From DSSB01 sp046346845 (lineage in GTDB: Bacteria; UBA10199; DSSB01), in the NCBI GenBank assembly GCA_046346845.1, contig JAXMHH010000002.1, positions 496,001-560,000 on the forward strand: a stretch of DNA of 64,000 nt, read 5' to 3'. Under the pieces are notes generated by a model that was not told where the DNA came from, made no database searches, and saw only the letters and a list, made by a program, of their open reading frames with translations. This document shows, piece by piece, positions 62,301 through 64,000 of this stretch (position 1 is its first letter; every line of letters begins with the position of its first letter). A program made the position numbers and the translations under genes.

Positions 62301-64000
62301 TGGCCCTTTGCAAAAAGGTCGAATCGTCCTCCCGGTTTCGGAACCACTCGTCGTAGGCGGCGAGGGCCTCGGCATAACGGCCCAGGCGGTAGAGCAGGGG
62401 TGCCCGATTGCCGTGGATTTGAACGAGGTCGGTGGGTTCTTTAAAAAACTCCTCCAAGCGAGTGTACCAGCTCAAGGCCTCTTCGATCCTGCCTTGGTCG
62501 GCACAGAGTTGGGCGGCTAGGAAACCGCTGCGCCGCAATTCCTCGGCGTCGCGGAGGGCGTAGGCATGGTAGGCCTTCGCCTGGGTCGCCTCGCCGGCGA
62601 GGCCCTCTGGCCAAGGTGCATCGGACAAGGCTTGGAGCCAACGGCGGTGCAGGTCGCGGCGTTCCGCCTCGGAAAACAAACCTTGGTAAATGTCTCTCAA
62701 GGCGGGGTGTCGCAGGCGGAGTCGCGGGGAATCCGAGCCGCGAAAGGCGAGGAGCCCGCCCGCATCCAATTCGGCGAGCGCATTTTCGGCATCGACCGAA
62801 CCCCACGCGTCCGACTCCCACAGCTCGGCATCCATCGGGTAGGGATGGATGGCCAATAAACCCAGCAGGATTCTCCCGGCGGGGGAGAGCCGCGCGACTT
62901 GTCGGGCGATCGAGTCTTGTCGCGCGCCTTGTAGGCCCAAGGCCCCATAGGCAAGGCGCTCCGCCAGGAAGAGGGGGCGCCCGCCGCAGGCCTCCCACAG
63001 GGCCTGCCACTCTACTGCTTCCGGTTCCCGGCCGCCCCGCCAATCTTTGAGAAACTGCCGTGTTTCCTCCTGGGTGAGATCCGAGAGCGTGATCTCCACG
63101 ACCCTACGTCCCTCGCTTGCTTCATTTTTCAATTCCTTTAATTCCGCTGGAGCGCCCTCACGATCGAATTCCAAAAACACCATGAGTGGCAGGCCGGCGG
63201 AGGCAGCCAGCGAGAGGAAGATCCGGGCCCTGTTCAGGGCTGCGGGTTCCCAGCGGTGGGCGTCCAAAATCGCCACGGCTATCGGACGCGCCCTACGCTC
63301 GGCGATTTGGACCTCGGCGCGGCGCATCCATTCCGATTCTTCCAAAGAGTCCTGTCGGCAAAGACTCTCCAGCGAATAAAAATCGAGGCCCCGAAGTTGG
63401 CACTCCCACCGGATTTCTTCCATCATGCGGGACCGCCCGGAACCTAGCGGGCCTTGCACGAGGAAGCAGAGGCCCTGGCCCTCCTTGATTTCCAGCTCAT
63501 GCCGGACGAGTTGAAGCTCTGCCTCTCGTCCGATCAGCGGGATGCGAGGCAGCTCTCCCTCGGTGGCTAACTCGGCGGCGGTCGCCGATCTGTCATGCCG
63601 CTCCAAAAAACGGAGCGCGGCGCCGGCGGAACTGGGCCGGTCGGAGGGCCTGAGTTCCAAAAGCCAGGCGATTAAATCTCCGAGGTCGGTCGGAAGGTCG
63701 GGGCGAAGTTCGCGAAGCGGTCGGGGACGAGGCGTCTTTTGCCAGTCGCCCGATAAAATTTGCTCGTAGGGTCTACGGCCGCTGAGACACTCGTAGAGCA
63801 GTACGCCCAGAGAGAAGAGATCGCTGCGCGCGTCGGCCTCTCCCCAAAAGGCCTCCGGAGGGAGATAGGCCAGCGTGCCGCGAGGGCCCCGCGAAATCTG
63901 CGCCTCCTGTAAACGCTGGGCGAGGCCGAAGTCCAAAATTTTTGGGATTTGATCCGCCTGCAGCAGGATGTTCCCGGGCTTGAGGTCGCCATGCAGGATT
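59359..64000 (-). CDS. Ser/Thr kinase - AAA ATPase - TPR - GAF - sigma54 activator fusion (partial)
   Basis: The 5' part lies beyond the right edge; frame is open to 64000 and begins in the kinase catalytic loop HGDLKPGN (His codon at 63991-63993), followed by DFG. Counting from the codon at 63936: kinase C-lobe to about 115; an NTPase domain with GPLGSGRSRM near 165, of the type found after kinases in signalling STAND proteins; TPR-like repeats about 480-900; GAF about 1010-1150; AAA+ sigma54-activator domain about 1190-1420 with GESGTGKE near 1227, LDEVADM and the sigma54-contact loop GAFTHA at 1274-1279; Fis-type helix-turn-helix at about 1465-1510. The loop normally reads GAFTGA; His replaces the second Gly. 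The HRD of the kinase is HGD. Predicted role: signal-responsive activator of sigma54 promoters, likely those described in this window. Confidence 0.9.
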   Translation of the reverse strand, partial: ILHGDLKPGNILLQADQIPKILDFGLAQRLQEAQISRGPRGTLAYLPPEAFWGEADARSDLFSLGVLLYECLSGRRPYEQILSGDWQKTPRPRPLRELRPDLPTDLGDLIAWLLELRPSDRPSSAGAALRFLERHDRSATAAELATEGELPRIPLIGREAELQLVRHELEIKEGQGLCFLVQGPLGSGRSRMMEEIRWECQLRGLDFYSLESLCRQDSLEESEWMRRAEVQIAERRARPIAVAILDAHRWEPAALNRARIFLSLAASAGLPLMVFLEFDREGAPAELKELKNEASEGRRVVEITLSDLTQEETRQFLKDWRGGREPEAVEWQALWEACGGRPLFLAERLAYGALGLQGARQDSIARQVARLSPAGRILLGLLAIHPYPMDAELWESDAWGSVDAENALAELDAGGLLAFRGSDSPRLRLRHPALRDIYQGLFSEAERRDLHRRWLQALSDAPWPEGLAGEATQAKAYHAYALRDAEELRRSGFLAAQLCADQGRIEEALSWYTRLEEFFKEPTDLVQIHGNRAPLLYRLGRYAEALAAYDEWFRNREDDSTFLQRAKHRFYTGLVRYSAGEEALAKKLFEECLAIGEAQGNPAGHHPYQARCFSFLAAMEEKRGADEAAMDHLRAARERAGQDAMLLGEVEQRQGQIELGRLRYAEAETHFQRALGHYRQARNAQSEAVALHWLGRLERDRGRWEEAEQKLRQAVEISRASGPLIQAARYSFFLGLVHRDRANYGEALAEMQKAQGLMKILGTDADRSLSALDMAELYFLLGDFAAGERWAAAAPFQGREVPSFQEATAWLEIQRDLLRGSWKEALQRLEKGLNSAQPPLNPSSRRTWQESRFRLRWRLGDFEAPAWSRDLLELEKNRDPLLASLWKAATRLFAGPDPSEGLEEGLPAFFQTLESCEAPELLRDFLESLAIPLEAMGMQASASECRALAHRVLNSIAQALPEELKMNFEKNRGLKNLDAAMTARLATGSPASQPRSDTSFPSVPREAKISEPRFRQYSEIVRQIAQKKDLEEILERIMDAAVELAGAERGFLLLKTLEKNEGPLPGFEVRTARNFNRQALGRGELKISQSAVELALTQGSFLLTDNAQLDPRLKDKESVMLYELKSILVVPLSLQGEVLGAIYLDHRFQPERFQEEDRIILNAFAAQAALSIEKSQLIRSLLDTQKKLEEVLAVREKRITQLDEELVKARENLRFGYEEIIGQSPEMIHIFQLMDQVSETSIPVWIHGESGTGKELIARALHRNSSRRDKPFITENCSAIPENLLESELFGYKKGAFTHADRDRIGLLEAASGGTLFLDEVADMSPAMQAKLLRVLQEGEIRPLGSHKKVKIDVRLVTASNLDLEQLANQGKFRQDLFFRINGITIHLPPLRHRTEDIPLLTNYFIQKLSRDLKVPPAEIGDEAFSLLMRHPWPGNIRQLEGVLRNALLFARGRLITPEFLPLPKEEDRKERTGSPARSAAGSVKSEEKQLIVEALRRARMDKEAAAKDLGIGLRTLYTKMDAHKIPKKKAVLQRFLGLEGKIGKK

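Overview
The window reads as a high-GC, Gram-negative chromosome. It has TolC/RND export, several lipoproteins, a membrane pyrophosphatase and F0 ATP synthase genes placed apart from F1. The hisD-murA-methyltransferase-prmC run resembles the prmC-murA-his order of deltaproteobacterial-grade lineages. That placement is an inference; no rRNA, tRNA, insertion sequence, phage gene or CRISPR array was seen to anchor it.

Layout. 0.2-5.5 kb: lone class I terpene synthase, RNase Z overlapping a degenerate metallo-beta-lactamase-fold gene, a zincin-like protein, and MgtE. 5.8-11.9 kb (minus strand): hisD, murA, a SAM methyltransferase, prmC and a VWA-domain protein. 12.2-38.4 kb: the most unusual part. 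Two tandem giant genes (3961 and 3654 codons) share an N-terminal helical module, a Gly/Ala-rich hydrophobic domain, FHA-like domains, an HExxH zincin domain and a C-terminal PP2C phosphatase. They differ in the middle: the first has a DHH-like segment, the second a RelA/SpoT nucleotidyltransferase. A third protein (994 aa) keeps only the hydrophobic domain and a zincin. 38.5-40.2 kb: a small secreted protein and a CNNM/CorC-type transporter. 40.4-47.4 kb: a Cys-rich leader protein and a Cu(I)/Ag(I)-type CusCBA efflux operon coupled to a 2-hydroxyacid dehydrogenase. 47.4-53.1 kb: a lipoprotein, a small helical exported protein, membrane pyrophosphatase, and atpZ-atpI-atpB-atpE with a Na+-type c subunit. 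53.2-59.4 kb: unrecognised proteins, two with Tyr-rich acidic N-termini, and a lipoprotein. 59.4 kb to the edge: a partial kinase / AAA ATPase / TPR / GAF / sigma54-activator / Fis-HTH fusion.

How the parts may work together. Sequences fitting the sigma54 -24/-12 element (GG-N10-GC, TGGCA...TTGCT type) lie just upstream of both giant genes and both Tyr-rich genes. The window also holds a Ser/Thr kinase fused to a sigma54 activator, two PP2C phosphatases and FHA phosphothreonine readers. I propose one regulated phospho-signalling system: the kinase-activator turns on giant scaffold/enzyme proteins that carry opposing phosphatases, alarmone-type nucleotide enzymes and proteases. The domains and promoter motifs are visible in the sequence; the circuit is a hypothesis.
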